From the NCBI GenBank assembly GCA_964057225.1, contig OZ059894.1, positions 16,026,476 to 16,090,475 of the forward strand: a stretch of DNA of 64,000 nt, in the 5' to 3' direction. This stretch comes from Auanema rhodensis (taxonomy: Eukaryota; Nematoda; Chromadorea; Rhabditida; Rhabditidae). Numbering within the stretch: the stretch's first letter is position 1; each line of letters opens with the position of its first letter. A program made the translations under genes and the position numbers. This document shows positions 12,801-27,600 of the stretch, piece by piece. The notes beneath the pieces were generated by a model. It searched no databases. It saw only the letters and a list, made by a program, of their open reading frames with translations, and was not told where the DNA came from.

Positions 12801-15176
12801 CAAAAAATAATAAAAAGAAATAATTTTACTTACTCGATAAAAGCTTAATTGATTATTTTTTAAAACAACAAATCGTCGTTTCAAAGACTTCAATCGGCTC
12901 TCTGAAACTTGACTCCAGAATCCGCTTTTCTCAATCTGAAATTGAAAATTGAAATGTATGGAAGACAGAAGAACATTTCTTACCGCATCCAATGAAGGAA
13001 TTAAACTTGTTCGTATGTCACCACTTAAACGAGAAGCATCAGGTGGTACATAATAATCACCATCGTGATTCACTATATCTCTGACTGCATAGTGACCTAT
13101 AAGAAAAGAAATAATAATATATGTGAATAATAATATAAAATAATCAATATATAGTTAATAATAAAAATAAAAATAACGAACTGTCTGGTGTCTGAGGAGA
13201 ACTAGCTTGAAATGATAAAACTCTAGGAGAAGAATGCGTCGACATCTTACTACCTGAACGGCGAGAAGCAGGAGATTCCGTCTGTAAAATATAACAATTG
13301 AACAAAGAACAGAAATGAAAAAAAAAGTTTTTTTTTTAATTATTGCTTACTCGAACATTGGATAATCTTGATACATGATAGGGAGAAGCACTGGAAGGTC
13401 CTTCTGAAGCACTACATTCCGTTATGGACAAACATTTTTCAGCAGCTTGTAGAAGTTTGGTTTCCTGTAAAACAAAGTTCAAATATTGAAAAATAATAGT
13501 AAAATCAACCGGTCACAATATGCAACAAATTTAAAATGAAAAAAAACTTTGATATGATTATTCTAATGACTGATGATGTTCACGTAAATATCACGTACCC
13601 ATTGTCTTGGTCGATGTTCTGGCAATTGGGGTCGTTCAATTGGTGTTTTAACTATATCACTATATATATTCTTATCATCTCGTATTGCTACAAAATCAGC
13701 AAGATTCACGTAATCAGCAAATTTGTTTCTGAAATATAAGATTTTGAGATGAAAAAATGTGAAAAAAAGATAAACGGAAGTGTCCGAGTAAAAAGCTGAA
13801 CTGACCCATCTCGATCCTTTGGCGATTCGATTTCGTCGAAAATTTCATCTTCGACATCAAATTCGTAATCATCCGCATACGAGTTGAGGCTGTCACGTTC
13901 AAGCTGAAACATGGTTGCAGATTAAAAACAGAAAAGTCTGTCAAAAAAAAATCGTGAAGAATAAAACTGAATAACAAACCAAGTTATTATTATTATGATT
14001 AGCCGTTTTTCGTGGAGTAGGAATAGGCTTTGCTCGTTCTTCCCAAGGAGATGAATCACTTGTGGATGATCCTTTGTCCGCATTTTCACCACTTGTTGAT
14101 TCCTTTCTTAGTCGAACTAAATTTGATTAAAATAAGAAAATAAATCAAATAAATCCGTTGATTTTTGTTTACAAATTATTCTCAAATTGATTTTTCCTCT
14201 AGAACATTACTGAAGAAATTGAATTAAAGAAGAATTACCGGGTTTTCTCGTACTACGAGGAGTCATATCAGCTGCCATGGATGTGCTCATTTGACGCCGA
14301 TCAGATGTATCGTCACTTGTCAGGCCACTATCATCTGAAGTCCGATTTTCAGTGTCTTGCATAACCGGTAAGGTTCCCTACAAATAAGAAAAATTAATAA
14401 AAACAGAATTGTATGAATAATGATTTGAAAGTTTCTCTTAATTCGCACAAAAAAAAAACAAGAAAAGGCTGACGGAAAAGTAACAATCGTTATGTTTGTT
14501 TCTATGTAAAAAAATTCCATTTTACTCATGTTTCATCAACATCAGATTTAAGAAAAAACAAAATTTTAGTTTATTTGCTAAGAAAACAAAAGAAGAAGAT
14601 AAAAGGCAAGCTGAACCATTGTGGTATAAATATATATTTCAATACCTATGGCATAAAATTAAAATAGATTATATACAAGTTATGTTATTTGAAAAAGCTT
14701 ACGGTTATGCTTCTGCTCATCATATCTTCCTTGAGTTGTCGACTTTTTTCACTGTAACTTCTTAACATTTGAAGCTGTGTCGTGCATCTCAAGTTCTGAA
14801 GACGAAGACGTTCGTTCTGATCCTCGAGCTGAAATTATCGAATGAAATAAAGATTATAAAACATATTTTCATAGAAAAAAATTTGTAAAATTGAAAGAAA
14901 TTGAAAAAAAATCGTTTTGAGATATGAAAATCTAATCGGCCACCCAATGAATGAAATAGAAAAAAAAAAATTAAAAGTTGAGCGAACACTTCATATTGAT
15001 CAGGAAACTCTCAATTTAGTGGACTGTGTGCCAGCTGCTTGATTCAGTTTCAACTTGAAAACGACAATGGCAGTGAGAAGGAGCAAGTCCCAGGAGAAGA
15101 CGGCGTCGGGGAGAAAGCATGAGAGAAGGATGAAGTGAATAAGGGTTAGAAGGGGGTAGAGAGGAAAAGCTGGTTA

Positions 15177-15210
<34 letters not shown>

Positions 15211-15878
15211 AAAGACAAGATATAAGAAAGAGCAGAAGAAGAAGAAGAAGAAGAAGAAACCAAGGAAACAATCAAACGGTTTCCCGGCTTCAAATTCAGC
15301 TACAACTTTGGACGCCTCGCATGACGGCTGTCTATCTCAATCAAATTAGTCTCTAACGATGAACAATTCATTCTCAAAGTTTTGAGAAAGCGAACACATC
15401 CTCCTCAAGAAATCACCGTTCATGCAGTCTCATCATTTTCTCGAAAATTTTGTTTGAATAAAGTTAAGATGGGAAGCAGAAAATTGGTAAAATTAACAAA
15501 CAATTTGCGGTTTCAAATGACAAAAAGTTTATTTCTTTCATTGTGGTAGTATAAAAATAAAAAAATTTCAATTAAATTGGCGACAATCAAAGTAAAGAAA
15601 ACTTTGAATTTTTCCTGTAATAACACTCTTCAATAGTTTTTTTAAGAAAGAAAGTGCAAACAACTGGAAGATAAGAAGCAATGATTGAAATAATAATTGA
15701 TTCAAATACTGTCCAAAAAATTTTTATAAAAATCTGATAGGAAAAATTTGAAATAAAAAGTTTTCTGTTTACTAGAAAAAATCCAACATGTTTTTAAAAA
15801 TGTTTCGTTAGTTTTTATATGAAAAAAAACATGCAAAATTGTGTATTGGAGTTGTTAAAAATGTAAAGAGAGAGAGGG

Positions 15879-15946
<68 letters not shown>

Positions 15947-18900
15947 GATAGACGATCATGGCATGGCTTGCTGCATAGGATAGTAGGGTTAGAAGAGAGT
16001 GTGGTATATGATTGAAGAAACAAAAAAATACCCTGAGGGAGAAACGTAGAAGTTTTACACTCTGTCATTCTGGTCTTCCTTTTCTTTTTCTTTTTTTCTA
16101 ATATATTGGTTAAAAATATTCTAAGAAAAGTAAATGAGAGAGAAGAAAATTTTTAAAGAATAATTATAAAGGTTAAAATAATATAAAATATATTTGTATT
16201 TGTGTATACAGATGTATTCACAAAATAAATAGCTTTAGTTAAATATTTTAATGAAAGTAACAAAACGATTGAGAATTATGTCTCGAATTCAAAGACAAAT
16301 TATTTGTTGGTCAATGAATTAGCCAATGAAGCGAACACATGCTTTAAAGCATTTGAAGTTCAAATACATTCCACTTGTTTGCTAGTGAAATTTACGAGAT
16401 TCGTCATGAATATAAGGTTGAAAGACATTAAGCTAGCGTTTTTGGCTGGCAATTATTGGTATGACGTTGTTTAAGTTTTAAAAGGCAAGCAAGATAATAT
16501 GAGAAATAAAGAAAACAGAGAGAAGTGATGGAAAGGAAGAAATAGTACTATTGCTAAGGACGATGATGCGTAATTTGACCGCCTACAATCCACATTTCTG
16601 CTTGAATGGCCGAAAAAGGAAAGGCGAGAGCTTCAAGGGGATAAGATGTTCGATGGCATCAAAACTGAACACACACACACACTCAAATTGCCTGTGGCAT
16701 AAGCATATATATACATTGAAAAATAAACATTTTTCAATATTGTTGGACATTAAAGTCAAAAGGAAACATATAAATTCATATGTTGAAGCTTGCAAACAAG
16801 CGGAAATAGAAGATAGCAACGAAGGTGCTAAAGAGGTTAGCCAGTATTTGCCACCAAAACAAGTATGCTGAGTGAATGTTCCAGTCGGTCACATGAACTT
16901 TAGGACGAATATGCAAAATAAGAAACGGTTTTACCCATATTTCCAAGTTTGACATCAAATGCAGGAAGATTTCGACTTTGCAATACGACATTATGCCAAT
17001 ACGGACACACACACTGGCCATCGATCTCATCCTGTTCAACTACATCTCTCTCTATCTATTTCTCTATTGCCTCTCTTCATTTTTCTTCCAATTCCTGTCT
17101 CTTATCCCTCTTCCCCTTATTTAAGTCCCTGTGGCTAACGTCCAAAAGCATGAGAGAAGGTCTACTTCGATTGGGAGTAGAGAGAAGCATTCCCTTTTAA
17201 AAACGAAAAATGACGAGACAACTCATTTCTATGCATTAAAATAGTGTAAAACAGAGTAAGGATGTGTCGATATTTGGGAAATGATCAATGTTATTTCAAC
17301 TAAGAAGATCATGTTGATTCTCGGCCACACAAGATGAATTTGGTTATTCAAATCAGTTAAAGCTGCAAGTTCTAACTTGCAAATATTTTCAGAATGGATA
17401 ACATTTTGAAGAAAAACATAAGCTGACATCCTAAAAAAAGGTTCATGGTCATCTATTTGATTTGGTTTCTACAAAAAATAAAGACCAAAATCCTATGTTA
17501 GTAGGTTCAGAAATAGAAATATGTACACGGAATATTTAGTCATTGTTTTTAAAGGATGACATTTTCGGTACTGCAAAACGGCTCATATGCATATGTAATA
17601 ATTGGACTAAAAAAAAGAGAAAACCCTTTTTTCTTTTTCTCTTTTTTTGGTGAAAAACTAATTTTCAAATAAACAAAAGAAGATCCAAAAATTAAAAATA
17701 AAGTGGAAAGTAAAGATAAAAAGGATAAACGATAAAAGGGTCAAGAAAGTTAGTTTGCAATGTTAAATGATTAAGATATGGGTGGAAAAAAATACATATG
17801 AATGTGCAAGTAATGGTAGTAAACTGCCAACGACAATAGAGAGAGAAAGAGAGAGAGAGGGAGAGAGAGAGAGGGAGAAAGAATGGGAGGGAGGGGGAGA
17901 GTATGTAAGTAAGTGAGTCATTCCTTTGATTGAAATATCCGACAGACAAAACAATTGACTTTGTAGGAGAAAAAAATATAAAAAATTACAAGAAATAGAT
18001 AGTTGTAAAGAGTAGAAGAAACATTGTCATAAAAGACAATTTTTATTTATTTTCTTCATTAAATAACAAGGAAGGAAAACCTTGTATGAAGTGACACACG
18101 TATGTACATACATATACATATAAGAGGATAAAGTTATAAGATATCTAATAATATATTTATATAAATCTATATATATATTATATTCTTTGTTATTTAATAT
18201 AAATTAATGTAAAGAAAGTTTAAAAGATCATTCAACAGATCAACAGATTCATTTTTTTTGCAAAAAAAAAGGAAGAAGAGGAGAATTTTGATAAATGAGA
18301 ATTGTGAAACGGCCTTCTTACTTTTTCGAAATACAAGGATGAAGTCATTTATCTTTCTCGGATTTTTTGCCTTTAAAGTCATTTAACTTCCTATCTTCCA
18401 TTTATTATTGCGAACTAGAATATATTGAATTGAATGAAAATTAAAAAATTGATCGAGATTTGGATGAAAAGCTGGTTTAGCTTCTTTCTGAGATCTTACG
18501 AAATCTATTAGAAGTTGATAATGTTCTTTAGGTTTGGGTTGAAATATAGCATAATGAATAGAAAACATGTTAATCTCGAGTAAAATCCGAACATTAAGCT
18601 TCAGAAATTGAAAAAGAAGGAGGTAAAAAGTATTTATAATCCAGCTGTTTCTTTGCTTTTCACATAGATTAAGCAAAAAACGAATAAAAACCATCGTTTT
18701 TCCAGACTAGAAACCAAATTCGACGATGGCTTCTGATGACCAGCTGTCCAACCATCTTACATATTTGGAATTCTTCTTTTTCATTTAATTCAAAATCCTT
18801 CATTTAACTACTATCAGTAAACTTTGAATGTGTCTACTTGGCGCCAAAACCATGATAATCAAGACAAAGCAATGAAGTGTCCTTCAGAAACTTTGGGCGT

Positions 18901-20230
18901 TTGCGAGTTATGGACTACCATCATCACCATCAGTAATGTCAGCGTTAAGGAAATTAAATAAAGAATATTAAGAAGAAGAAGAAGAAGAAGATGAAGAAAA
19001 CGATAATCATTTAACAAAATGAATATAAACATGTAGATATTTTGGATGAAATGACTTTGAAATCGTTCATTTAACGGCATAATGTCCTCGAAATATTTAT
19101 GGAAAATCGAGTTCTTGAATGTTTCAAAATATCATCTAGTATGATAATATTATAAATAAAATTGATTATAAAACAAATAATAATAATTATTATCATAAAA
19201 GAAATATCTAAACATACATACATCTATCTATCTATATCTTTTTAATTCTAAAAAAGTTTTTTATTAGACAACAATCTTTGAAATACGACGTCCGTTAGAT
19301 GAAGCCCATGAAAATTATTCAATGCATATGGCTATGTAATACGGCTTCCATCTTTTGGAATAGCCTTCACAAGTACTCTCGTCCTATTTAAGCTTTAGAT
19401 CATTGCTTACATGGCCAATTCTATCCAATGGATCTACGCAAGCTCCAGCTTCTGCTCTTCATCTGATCTAGTTGTCGTCATTCGTCATTTCGATGAAGCA
19501 CTAGTTACGTAATTAAGTGAGAGTAACATATAAGAAATTTAATTATATGTATATATATGTATTTACTATGTAGTTAGTTGAAATTTGAAATGTATAGTAA
19601 ACAAGTTTTGTTAGTCAAAAGCAAAATAACTAAAGACCATCAACTTTCATCTATTTTGAATAATATTATATCAAAATCAGTTAGAATATCTAATAAAAAA
19701 TAATTTTAAATGATTTTATATTCTTTGTAACATATTGATTTTCTATTTTGTTTAAGTAAAACATGATGAACGGTTGGTTGTATACAATACGAATATCGGA
19801 AGAATTAGTAAGAAAACTTTAAAAATATAATTTTAAATAAAGATAGTTTGATTATATTAAAGAAGAAGAAGGAGAAGAAGAAGAAGATGATGATGATGAT
19901 GAAGCAAGGCTCGTTCGAAGATTTGAAAGAAATATAGGCGAGAATCTACCTGTTGATTCATGTTTAAGATGGTCTTAGAAGATAAACAAATGTTTTTTTT
20001 TGCATTTTTCACGAAGAGAAGTCGATCGTTGGGGAAATTTTCATGGCTGTACAAAAGTAGAAAATACATAAAAAGAAAATTAGAAAAGCTAATTGTGATA
20101 ACTCGTTCAAGATTTTCGATCGAGAGAATATTTATTTGTTTAAGTTAGAGAAGAACAGAAAACAGTTTTGAAAAGCCGGAACACGACTACCTCAAATGAT
20201 TTATATAAACGATGTTATTATTAGAAAATA

Positions 20231-20275
<45 letters not shown>

Positions 20276-23104
20276 AAAGAAAGAATATTTTATATGTATA
20301 TACAGATATAATTTTATTTTTTATTTCAAAAATTTATATTTTAAAAGAAAAAAAAACAAAGATAAAGTGTTAAAATGATGAATATTGTGTGAAAAAGATA
20401 AATAAAAGTTTTAATTATATTGAAAAAATAAGAAAAAAGAGACGATTTATAGAGATTTGTTAAAAGAAATATTGTTAAGACTGATATCAAATCTAAAGTA
20501 AAGACAAAGAAAAATAGAGAATAAGAGAGAGAGAGAAAGAAAGAGAGAGAATGAACGTGAGAGAAGATGTGGATACAGGAAGACGAGTATGAAAAGATGG
20601 AGAAATTGGAAAAAGAGAGAAAGCGGGAAAAGCCATTGGAACAGAGCACCCCCAGACAGCTAGCTGGCTACACCATGAAATATAGGAGTCAAATGAACGA
20701 CCAAGGCCATAAATCCTTGAGCAAGTCATACCACGAAAAAGCCAGTTGGGGTTAACTACAGCTTGTGTAGCTAAAAAAGTAGAAAAAAAAGCTGTCGAAT
20801 TAGAGGAGAGGGAGAGTGAAAAAAAAATGAAAAAAGAGAGGATGAACAAAGTGATATAAAGGATTGAAGATACAACCATTTAGAGTAGATGGTATCAGAA
20901 AAATAAAAAAAATATATAAATATAGTTTAGATTTATAGAAAAATATTTTTGTTTAAAAGAATTTTGCGACAATGTTTGAATCGAAGAATAGATATTATTC
21001 CAAAGATTCCAACTTACTGAGATAGGATACTACTCAAACGTAGTATTCATTTTCGTCGTATTTTCAATACAAAACATCATAGACCAATGAAGTTAGAAAT
21101 ATCAATTCTTCTAAGATTATATTACAGATAAAAACTTTTTTTCGGATGGAAAGTTCATAGGATTGCGAGAGTTGAATGAGAGTAAGTTAAGTGAGATGAA
21201 ACAATATAGAATGACCTTGTATTGAATATGACCGACTTGTTCAATAGAATATTCTAAAGAATTTTAAGGCATAAAGTTATAAAGTTCTGATGAGAAAGTT
21301 GGAATTAAGCTGTTTTTACTTGGAAAGACTTAGGCTTACGACTGTTGTAGATTATTCGGAAAATGCCTGTTCGTTCTCATGTCGTAAGAACATATGCCAC
21401 ACATAAATTCAGAACGTGACCTCAGGGTAAATAGGAAGAAGTAAATGGAAAGCTTGATGACATACATATTCAAAATTAGCTTAAAAGGCCATCGATATGG
21501 CACAAAGCTATTCAGTCAGTTGTGACATGGAAGATGTTATCGTGTTAGATTATTCATTTCTTAGCTATGAATAGAGGGGAAAGCAACGGGACCGTATAGG
21601 GGAGAAAGTGAAGCTGATGAAGCTGCGCTTGGATAGAAATAGAGGAATATGTAGAAAGGCTGACTTCAGATCAGATGTCGAATCTATTCATGTCTGACAA
21701 ATCGTCTATCCTCTGAGAACTCACATACACGACATTGCTGCCATTGTAGATACATAGAAGCAACATGTTCTCCATTTCTTATTACTCTCCCAGCCTGTCT
21801 CAATCTCTCAATTCTCCTCTCCCTCAAATCAACGGTTATTCCCTCAAGTCGTTCCAGCTCTATGACGAGAAGCCTGGTGACAGGTCACCATGACCACCTC
21901 AGTTCATGCTTCTAAAAGCGAACACTCAAAGACATGACCTTTAAATTTCAACGAAAAATTCCGCATTAGCTATTCAAGCCAATTCAGCAAGAAAGATGTA
22001 ATTTATCGTTTTTAGGATAGGAACATCACATGTTGCATGATTCTTCAATTAACAAATCATTGGTTAAATTAGAAAAGAATTCAGTTATGTTTACATAAAA
22101 GGTCAAACAAACTAGTTAAATATGAAAGGAATTTTGCACAAATCATTACAAATCATCATTCAACTAAGGCTTTACTATACAATCTTTAAATCTTAACTAT
22201 AGATGAAGAAAAAAAAAAGAAAACTTTAAATAAGAATAATGTTTCCAAATTAAAAAATTTTCATAAGAAATTCAGTCTATAATTCTATATTCAGTTTGAA
22301 TTTCATTAATGTTTCTCTTTGATATAATATTTACAAGAAAAATAGATAAGATATACAATTTCATTAAATAAATATTTCAGTTTTTTTCTTTTTTAATCAA
22401 AAAATTTGAATAAAATAAGCAAAGAAGAGGCATTTTGAATATTTTATATAAAAAAAAGGAAAATTCTTTATCTATTTAAAGACTAAAAAGAGTTTTAATT
22501 TCAATGTTTTTTCTATTAAAAGCTATTAGTATTCAATAGAAATACAATTCCTTAAAAGACTAAAGATAAATGTAGTTTAAAGAGAATACCAAGAACATCT
22601 TCTTGATTACATACATACATTTGATGATCAGTGAAGCTGCTATATTAGTCTGATTTGGGAATGGTAAAGCTTTATTGCATGTGATTTTCTTCTCGTTCTC
22701 CGCTTCTTTTGCCCTCTTTTCCCTCGGTTAGTCCAAAAGCCTTCGGTATCCATTCTGGTAATCGGATACCATTTATGTTTGATTGTATATGAACACATAG
22801 ATATAAAGATTTATAGAGAGAACAAGGTGTAATGAGAGAGAACGCAAAGGATAGACAGGTGATTGAAGAGAGCATCTCTTTGTATATAGATAAAAATGGA
22901 GAGATAGAGAAAGAGAGTGAGACACAAACCGAACGCAATCGGAATCCTCTTTGGCTCTTGCCATGAACAACTATGCGAAACAATATTATGTACAAGCAAC
23001 TACACATTTGTAAACAAATAGCCACCAATTATCCAGTCAAAAGCAAAAACCTGCTCTAACTCCCCTCAGGCTAAGCTCAACTTTGCAAATCTCAACTGTC
23101 TCTT

Positions 23105-23143
<39 letters not shown>

Positions 23144-23673
23144 ATTTTCATCTTTCTGTGTCTCACTTTCTCAATCTGTCTTAAAACCATTTGAAAACAA
23201 TAATAGAACCGTTTGAAATGCGACAAAGAAAAGGAAGTAAATGACGACTTTTCGCATATTGAAGCAAATAATTGAAAATTTCAATTATTTTAAAAGAAAA
23301 CACAGAACTGACAGGATGAACTGGTTGTTCCTGTATGTCAATCAGCAATATTTCGCTGGAAACACAATAGTTTATGAGCCAACTCTTCTTCTTTTTCAAT
23401 CGCCTGATGAACCATATTCCGTATAGATAGAACAAAAGAGATGCTATTGAAGAGGAGACACAAAAAATCACAATGACAGCTAAGATTGAAGGAAAAAAAT
23501 TAAACGTTTTCATTGAATGAACTCACTATCAACACCTGGCCTAGGTTGGTGAAGATTGAGGGATGCAAATGAAATAGAGAACTCTAATAGATGGTGGAAA
23601 CGAAAAAAAAAGAGAAGAGATAGAGAGGAAGAGAGAGAAGAAGAGAAAGACCGAGAGAGGGAGAGACAGAGAG

Positions 23674-23725
<52 letters not shown>

Positions 23726-24621
23726 AAAAATAAAAAGAGCAAACGAAGACAAAGAACTTCAAAACTTCACCTTTCCAATTTTCATTTTCTATCTATACTT
23801 AGCACTAAGTCATTAATCCAACTAAGTCAGTATTTAATTAATTTCTTTTTCTTTTTTTCTTTTTGCTTCATGAAAAAAAAATATAAAAATATATAAATAG
23901 AAAGATATATAGATTATAGTTCAAACATGTTAAACAACAGAAAAATAATTGAATAATACTAATCTGACCTATTGAACATCATAGGATTTTTGAAGAAAAA
24001 TAAAAGAAAAATAGAATTAATTTATATTTATATATAAAGAATACTTAAGATGGGTAAATGAAACAAAACAAATTCAATAACAAGAACACTGAATGACGTT
24101 CAGTTTTCCTTTGGACTGAAAATTGATTTTTGACATATTTTTAGGATAATCCTACTTGAGCGATCATTGAGTAAATCGGATAGAAATTTGCATATCGACC
24201 TCTGGGATCACACATTCTGAGAAATTATCGTTTCAAATCTAACGAAGAGATATTTGAAACAGAAAAAAAAACTGTGAAACGAGTTGATGTTAAGGTTAAT
24301 AGCGAAAGAGAAGCTTATGAAAAATTAGCATAAATAGAAAAAGAATGGGTCATTTATAAGAAGCGCATAATCTGAGTTGGTTGTACATGCTGTGCTTAAT
24401 GATCCGAAATGAAAATTAATTTAAATAATTGAATAAATAGTATGAATAATAAAAATAATAATAGTATTTCATAATTATATTTATAATGAACTAACCTCTT
24501 TCATACGATTTTTAACCCATTGCTTTAGTTTTGCTGATTTTTCTAAAATAATTTCATCTTCAGGTGATCTAATAGGTGGTACTGATCCAGAAGATGTCGA
24601 ACAAGGATCATACGATGACAT
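9864..24621 (-). CDS. max-1: MAX-1-like axon-guidance adaptor (coiled coil, PH-PH, MyTH4, FERM)
   Basis: Twenty-five coding exons join in frame to 1109 residues, close to the family size. The first exon is 24621-24496, the second 14828-14703, then 23 exons down to the last at 9926-9864. MAX-1 and its vertebrate relatives PLEKHH1/2 are cytoplasmic adaptors. In nematodes MAX-1 acts with netrin/UNC-5 signalling in motor axon guidance. A coiled coil spans about residues 22-80 (LEDQNERLRLQNLRC), followed by a Ser-rich acidic linker. PH domain 1 starts near residue 362 (SGFWSQV, KRRFVVL), PH 2 near 475 (ISGWMTRVRCG), MyTH4 at about 600-760 (GWKLMALALSLFLP), and a FERM region fills the rest. The start ATG lies one base after a TTTTCAG acceptor, so a spliced leader or a 5' UTR intron is likely. 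Joining the first exon across a 9.7-kb intron is inferred: both exons are phase 0 and the coiled coil runs on without a break. Confidence 0.92.
15868..15942. repeat. GA microsatellite
   Basis: About 75 bases of GA repeat with a few gggaga interruptions, in the long MAX-1 intron. Confidence 0.9.
20229..20274. repeat. TA dinucleotide microsatellite
   Basis: About 22 uninterrupted TA units in the long MAX-1 intron. The tract is self-complementary, so cruciform formation or assembly slippage is possible. Confidence 0.92.
23620..23722. repeat. GA-rich microsatellite
   Basis: About 100 bases of GA repeat with AGA and GGA interruptions. It generates long Arg/Glu and Ser/Leu open frames on the two strands, which I do not regard as genes. 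Confidence 0.9.
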
Positions 24622-27600
24622 GCTGAAAATATAACAAAAATCTGAATTGTTATAGTTAACAAACGAAAAAAGAAAAGAATAGAAATGAAAAGAAAGGTTA
24701 TAATATGTTATATATGTATGTATATAGCTAAGTATACTACATGTAATGAAAAAATATAATATAATGTGTTTAATATAAAAATAAATTAAATTATTTTATC
24801 AAAAAATTATAAAAAAGTATAATTTTAAATCAAAAAAGTGTACAAAGTGGTGAAAAGGAGAAATGTTAGTATCAAATAATAGAGATAGAAAAGCAAAGTT
24901 GTCCCATAGGAGACAGAATTTTAGATTATTTTCCGATTTCTTTGCGTCAAAATCAGGGAATAGAGGAGATGATTAGCTGAGATATAATGTTCCATGATGA
25001 ATAAAAGTCAAAAATATGTGTATGACAATCTTGAAATTTGATGAAAAAATGGATATTATGATGAGAGTAAAGAAAGAAAATATAATTAAGCAAGTTAGAA
25101 TATACGTATATAGTCAATAAACTTAAACAAAACGTTTTTTAACTTAAAAAAAGCTGAAATTGATATTCAATAAATATTCAAAAATAAACAAAAAAAGAAA
25201 ATAATTACAAGCTATTCATCTGCGACAAGAGAGAAAAAACAGGTGAACGGAATAACAACTCGGAAAAAAAGTTGAAAAATTGCTTGATAATTGAAAATAT
25301 GCGTATAAGAAAAAATACAAAATTATTTCTATATATAGTATAAATTTGTATATTTTTTCAATTATATAAAATATTTATGAAAAGCATCAACTAAAGTTAC
25401 AAAATAGAAAAGTATCAAAAAATGTTGGCTAATGTGATGTGTGAGACGAGTATGAACAGACAGACAGACAGTTGAAGCAGGAGGGGAGGGAGGTTTGCAT
25501 GTTAATGTCGGTGATTAGAGGTCTAATCTAATATACATTGGCATTGACATGTACATCCAATTATAGTTAGCTACATCTTTTCTTTTCTTCATGACCGTCA
25601 TGTAGATGAAAAAGCGAGAAACCGTCATTCTTTTCTTTTTGCGCTTAGATGAGTCAAACACGACAGCTGGTTGACCCTTTAGGACGAGATAACAAAACTG
25701 AAGAAGAATAGAGGTAAAGAGAAAGATTGAAGAGGAGAGATGGATACTTAGGAGAGTTATTTCTCAAGCATAGTGAAAGGAAATAGAAAAAACAATAAGA
25801 TGATGGATACAATTTGAAAATGTTTAGAAACGATACAGAGCAAATAAACCTCAAACATCAACATTTAAGAATGAAAGATATCATGTAATATGAATAGACA
25901 ACGGAAATATTGGAAAAGGTTTCAAGAAAACTTTGAAAAGGAATTAAAACTTTGAAGAAAAATGATATACAGTTAGTTGATATCATACCATTTATGATAA
26001 ACAAACACATATTTCTTATAAAATGTTCATTTTTGATGTTTTAATTGTTTTCTCAATCTATCTTTCATTTTTAATTTTTGCTATTTCTTCTGCATCTTCT
26101 ATTTTATTGTTTGTCAATCAATAGATGGCATTTCATTCTACAGCCTAATAACCGGGTCTTGACTCAAAATTAATTCGTTCAGTCCAGGCTATGTATCCTC
26201 TTTTCCTCCTTCGGGTTGAAGAATGCCGAAATGGATGAATAGACGGACATCGTGACTATAAGGCTCGCAGATTGTTTCCTGAGGTCCGGTACAAGCTCTT
26301 CTCTCTCATTCTATCTCGCTGCTTCTTTCTTGCTCTCTTCCTCTTCTCTCTCACTTTGTCTTTCTATCTCTCTCTATTACTTCTAGATTTCCCTTACTCC
26401 TCATTCCAATCTCCCCAAACGCTCATAGCTCATGATGTCAAAGATGGGAGATAATCAGACGCTCTAGGGTTGGCAATTGAAGCTGCATTAATGAGGAAGC
26501 ATGACCGTTGAATAATTGAATGTTCGCTTTGCTTCAGGGCTTCTCTTGCTCTCATCATATAACCTTTGACCCAGCTTAACATGTTTACCTCATTCACATT
26601 TGGTCATATAATCAGTTAAAAATAAGTTCAAACAGAAAAAGAGCATATATAAAGAAAAAACAACTAAACTATGTGAATAGTAACGGCTATTTAAAATAGG
26701 ATCAGGCATAAATCAAATTAAGAAAATTTAGAACTTTTTTTATTTCAAAGCAGTACGATAATAGTATGAAAAAAGAAAATTAAGTAGGAGTTTCATGTTT
26801 AGGTTAAGCTTGCGAATAGAACGGAATTATCCACCAACAAGAAAATCGGAAAAGAACATTCATAATGAGACAGAATGAGAGGAAGGCAAGCCGTATTAGA
26901 TAGGGTAGGTGAGAGAAAGCCTGAACAGGTATCCAGGATACCAATATATTCTGAAGCAAAATGCAAACGTTAAATGCTTTTCAAAGCTTAATCTTTCAAA
27001 TAAATTAAACGGTTTTTTCATTAAATTGATGTCAGAGAAACAGTAAATGAATTTTCAAATTACATGAGTGTAGTAGTTGAACCATTAAATCAACATTTCT
27101 CCCACAATAATGTAAAATGAGATTGTGAAAAGAGTCTGAAAATCTCATCCGGAAAAGTTGGTGTCAACTTGAAAAGCGAGATGTTGGATAATAGATGGAT
27201 TCATTTGGAAAATTGAAACAATCAAGTACATTTAGTAATGCATAGTATATATATATATATATATATAACAGAGAATTTGATTAATTTAATATAGTTCAGA
27301 TGAAGAATACGATGGCAACACAGATGAGACGGCATCAGACTCTTTGGAAGAAGTTGTAGGCCAATAAGATTACGTAGGGCCACTACAGACGACAAGCAGT
27401 AGAAATGAATTACGAAACAAGGAATCAGTTGGACATTACTCTCGCTTTCCCTCTTCTCTCTCTCTCTTTCTTTCACTGTCTCTCTGTCTTGCTTTATCTA
27501 TCCCTCGTTGTGAATACTAGTAGAAGAACCCAAAAGGCCCTTTCTCTCTTTTAGTTTTATAATCTGTAAAGGATTAAAAAGCTATGTTGAAGATGTGAAT

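Larger units (their letters stand above)
14829..24495 (-). other. Giant first intron of the MAX-1-like gene
   Basis: About 9.67 kb between the first two coding exons, while nearly all other introns of this gene are 40-100 bp. It contains GA tracts (about 15180-15208, 15868-15942, 17838-17880, 23620-23722), GAA tracts (about 15235-15259, 18968-18990, 19859-19880), a CT tract (about 23099-23142) and a TA tract (about 20229-20274). I found no nested gene on either strand. Long open frames there lie over microsatellites or lack start context and splice sites. Confidence 0.7.

Noticed and set aside
16551-16871. 106-codon + strand frame in the long MAX-1 intron
   Set aside because: The peptide shows no motif, a - strand frame overlaps it fully, and no splice signals or leader acceptor support it.
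23510-23816. Arg/Glu-rich (+) and Ser/Leu-rich (-) open frames of up to 86 codons
   Set aside because: They are translations of a GA/CT microsatellite, which is open in several frames by nature. Similar frames at 5662-5847 and 15808-16068 were dropped for the same reason.
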